Below are positions 62,092-64,000 of a stretch of 64,000 bases of DNA, piece after piece. The position numbers were made by a program, and so were the translations under genes. The stretch's first letter is position 1. Each line of letters starts with the position of its first letter. The stretch covers positions 28,587,936 to 28,651,935 of the forward strand of contig CAIIXF020000006.1 of NCBI GenBank assembly GCA_903813345.2, written 5' to 3'. The notes beneath the pieces were generated by a model. That model did no database searches and was not told the DNA's origin. It saw only the letters and a list, made by a program, of their open reading frames with translations. The stretch comes from Owenia fusiformis. Its lineage: Eukaryota; Annelida; Polychaeta; Sabellida; Oweniidae.

Positions 62092-62380
62092 CCAAATGCT
62101 CCGTGGGAAAGCTATTATATCAAAATCCAAATAGCTTTCGCAGGAAGTAACTTTCGTGCACTTTTAACGATGTAGTTATGGGTAATATCCAGCATACATG
62201 TATGTGTACATCTCCTGTAAATGTATTCTTTTTGCATCTAACATAAAAAAAAAAAATTTGTACATATTCTCTGAAGATAACACTTGATTTCGATGTGACC
62301 TGGCGACCATCATCCATTTTTCAATTTAGATATAGCCAGATGGGACTGCATCTTTTCCAAATCGAGGTTGGACCATGCAG

Positions 62381-62420
62381 CCGAAGGTAAGCCATACAAC
62401 CGAAGGTAAGCCATACAACC
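62381..62420. repeat. 19 bp direct duplication
   Basis: CCGAAGGTAAGCCATACAA occurs twice head to tail. Confidence 0.8.
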
Positions 62421-62852
62421 GAATTTCGCCGATTCAATCTGACGGAGAATGCCGAGCCTCTCTTTTTGACCAATTAGAGAGGTCCTCTTTACATTCGTGG
62501 TACCCTCGGCCAACTTCGTTTGCAAAGAATATCTTCGGCAATCTCCGGCCTTTCTTGAGGTATCTTCGGTTGCAAGCCAAAAGCCAGATAGCAGCGTGAA
62601 ATGAGGTCTTATTTCTTTTAGGGCAAATGTTAAAAACTAGTAAAAACAGGGGTAAGGCGTCTTACAAAAAACGATCGGTATTACACTGCACCCTTAAAGC
62701 GCCTAACGACTGATGCCGTTTACTTGTGACAAGGGTTCTTGGAGTTTTAGAAAAGCGCTTTTGTAAAACCACAATCGTGATTACACCTAATTCTTAAACC
62801 TGGTTAAAACCGAAGAAGCTTTTGTAAAACGCCATGTGTAATTCCAGCAATT

Positions 62853-64000
62853 GTAACTTATAGCTACATTATGCTAACATGCGCGCAGTCTAATGGTAAC
62901 GTAAATTATGAGAACGTGGGACTAAAAACCCTTGACCTTCATCACTATATTTTTTCAAATTCGTGACAAGTGTTTTTGTTTTGTATTAAGACCATATGAA
63001 TTAGTTACAGAATGTTTTTTACAAATTTTTTTATAGATTTTTTAGCGTTGCTTCGAAAGGACATAAATGTAAAATTTGAAATGATTATTTCTAGTCGTGT
63101 TCGTCACGAAATAAAAAATTACATGTTTTAATCACGATTCAGTCTACCTAATTAAATGAAATATCTTATTGCTACTAATTTGGCACCAGCTTTAATTTGG
63201 GGGATTTGGCGAGGACCCCAGTTTCGCCAAGTCAGGTCGCCACCAATGTTCAAATTGGAAACACCTGTCCCTGGGAATCCCCGTTTTTTCGTTCGGTGAT
63301 ATATTAATTCCATTTTCGCTTGTGAAAAATCGAACGAAAATGTAAGTTTAAATATAATTGATCTGGTAAGTTATACAAGGGGCGATCCATATATTCTGAT
63401 AAAAATGCTCTCATTTTGTGATTTTTTCACATAACCCTTTCATTTTTTCAGAACATGTAGATTATGTAATTACACATACGATGCTAAAATATTCTAGCTA
63501 TATCTTTAATTAATTTTAAAATAAGGTTGCCATGGTAACCTGTATTTAGGGTAGGCAGGTCAGTTAAATAATAACGTCTAAAATAGATAAATATGTTAAT
63601 TTAATCATTCCTCGGTACCTATTTTAAGCAGATCAGACGCATCTTCCAGTCATTGCCAACTATTCATTGATGTGTTCCATACCCCTGTTGCCCTTGTTTG
63701 CTAATTTATACAGTGGGATAGCTATCTTTTCATAAGTAACATCTCAATTTATCGTAGTGTTATTCTCTGTCCGCAAGCTCCTCTTGCAACCAGATTGTGG
63801 ATGATCTTCAACAGTGACCATGCCTTCCTCTTTACGATACTACCTATAGATTCTTTATGCAGATATAACACCTTGCCCATGCACTTAATGAGTCCAGGTA
63901 TGTCTCTGACAGTGTCCTCTTACTCATTCTTGAAAGAAAATAAAATCTAATGGTATTCCCTAATGTATCCATTAATGTCACACTCTGCATCAGCCACATT
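62853..64000. other. No gene seen
   Basis: AT-rich terminal stretch. No domain, splice-bounded exon or repeat array was recognised. Confidence 0.5.

Larger units (their letters stand above)
61408..62849. mobile_element. 1.44 kb element with TGCTGGAATWACAC ends
   Basis: The left end TGCTGGAATAACACC and the right end GTGTAATTCCAGCA are inverted copies, flanked by ATT on both sides (61405-61407, 62850-62852). Subterminal GGCGTTTTACAAAA-like words recur at both ends. The middle is a palindrome of about 480 bp. No transposase frame is visible. A 3 bp target would fit Harbinger-type elements, but this is not certain. Confidence 0.7.

Noticed and set aside
1-64000. tRNA and rRNA genes
   Set aside because: No cloverleaf-like or conserved ribosomal segments were recognised on either strand; a dedicated scan could still find a degenerate one.

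Overview
The window looks like nuclear DNA from an invertebrate animal, probably marine. Genes are sparse, split by GT-AG introns and scattered in AT-rich DNA full of degenerate transposons. Two genes point to an animal: an Lmx1-type LIM-homeobox gene, and the end of a sarcoplasmic-calcium-binding-protein-like EF-hand gene, a family typical of invertebrates. I cannot name the species. Nothing suggests a bacterial or viral chromosome.

Layout. 1-11.15 kb: first two coding exons of the Lmx1-like gene on the minus strand, joined in phase across an 8.8 kb intron; the rest of the gene lies before base 1. 11-24 kb: gene-poor DNA with a 1.8 kb Harbinger-like element, the terminal EF-hand exon, a 5'-truncated non-LTR retrotransposon with one in-frame stop, and a 1.67 kb element with CACGG ends. 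24.5-25.9 kb: the N-terminal part of an integrase-like gene with no catalytic region visible. 27.1-44.4 kb: a minus-strand beta-propeller gene resembling esterase-like phytases; its 15.8 kb intron is packed with mobile DNA, including a 4.6 kb foldback element. 44.7-50.4 kb: a minus-strand gene of at least ten coding exons for an SPX-VTC-DUF202 protein, the architecture of the fungal and protist polyphosphate polymerase. 51-64 kb: mobile DNA only, including an inverted pair of Harbinger-like elements carrying a MADF exon.

The most interesting locus is 27-50 kb. Every junction assembled for the VTC-type gene is phase-consistent, and the motifs expected of an active polyphosphate polymerase are present. 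VTC is classically described from fungi and protists, and the animal polyphosphate synthase is unresolved, so an intron-bearing animal copy deserves attention. The next gene downstream on the same strand encodes a phytase-like propeller, so inositol-phosphate/polyphosphate sensing and synthesis may sit beside a candidate phosphoesterase. That functional link is inference.

Transposon ends were assigned by finding inverted termini and direct target-site duplications by eye. Families with 3-bp, 5-bp and TTAA target sites are present, plus one foldback element with an unusually long 16-18 bp flanking duplication. All coordinates were read manually. Splice sites are predictions without transcript support.
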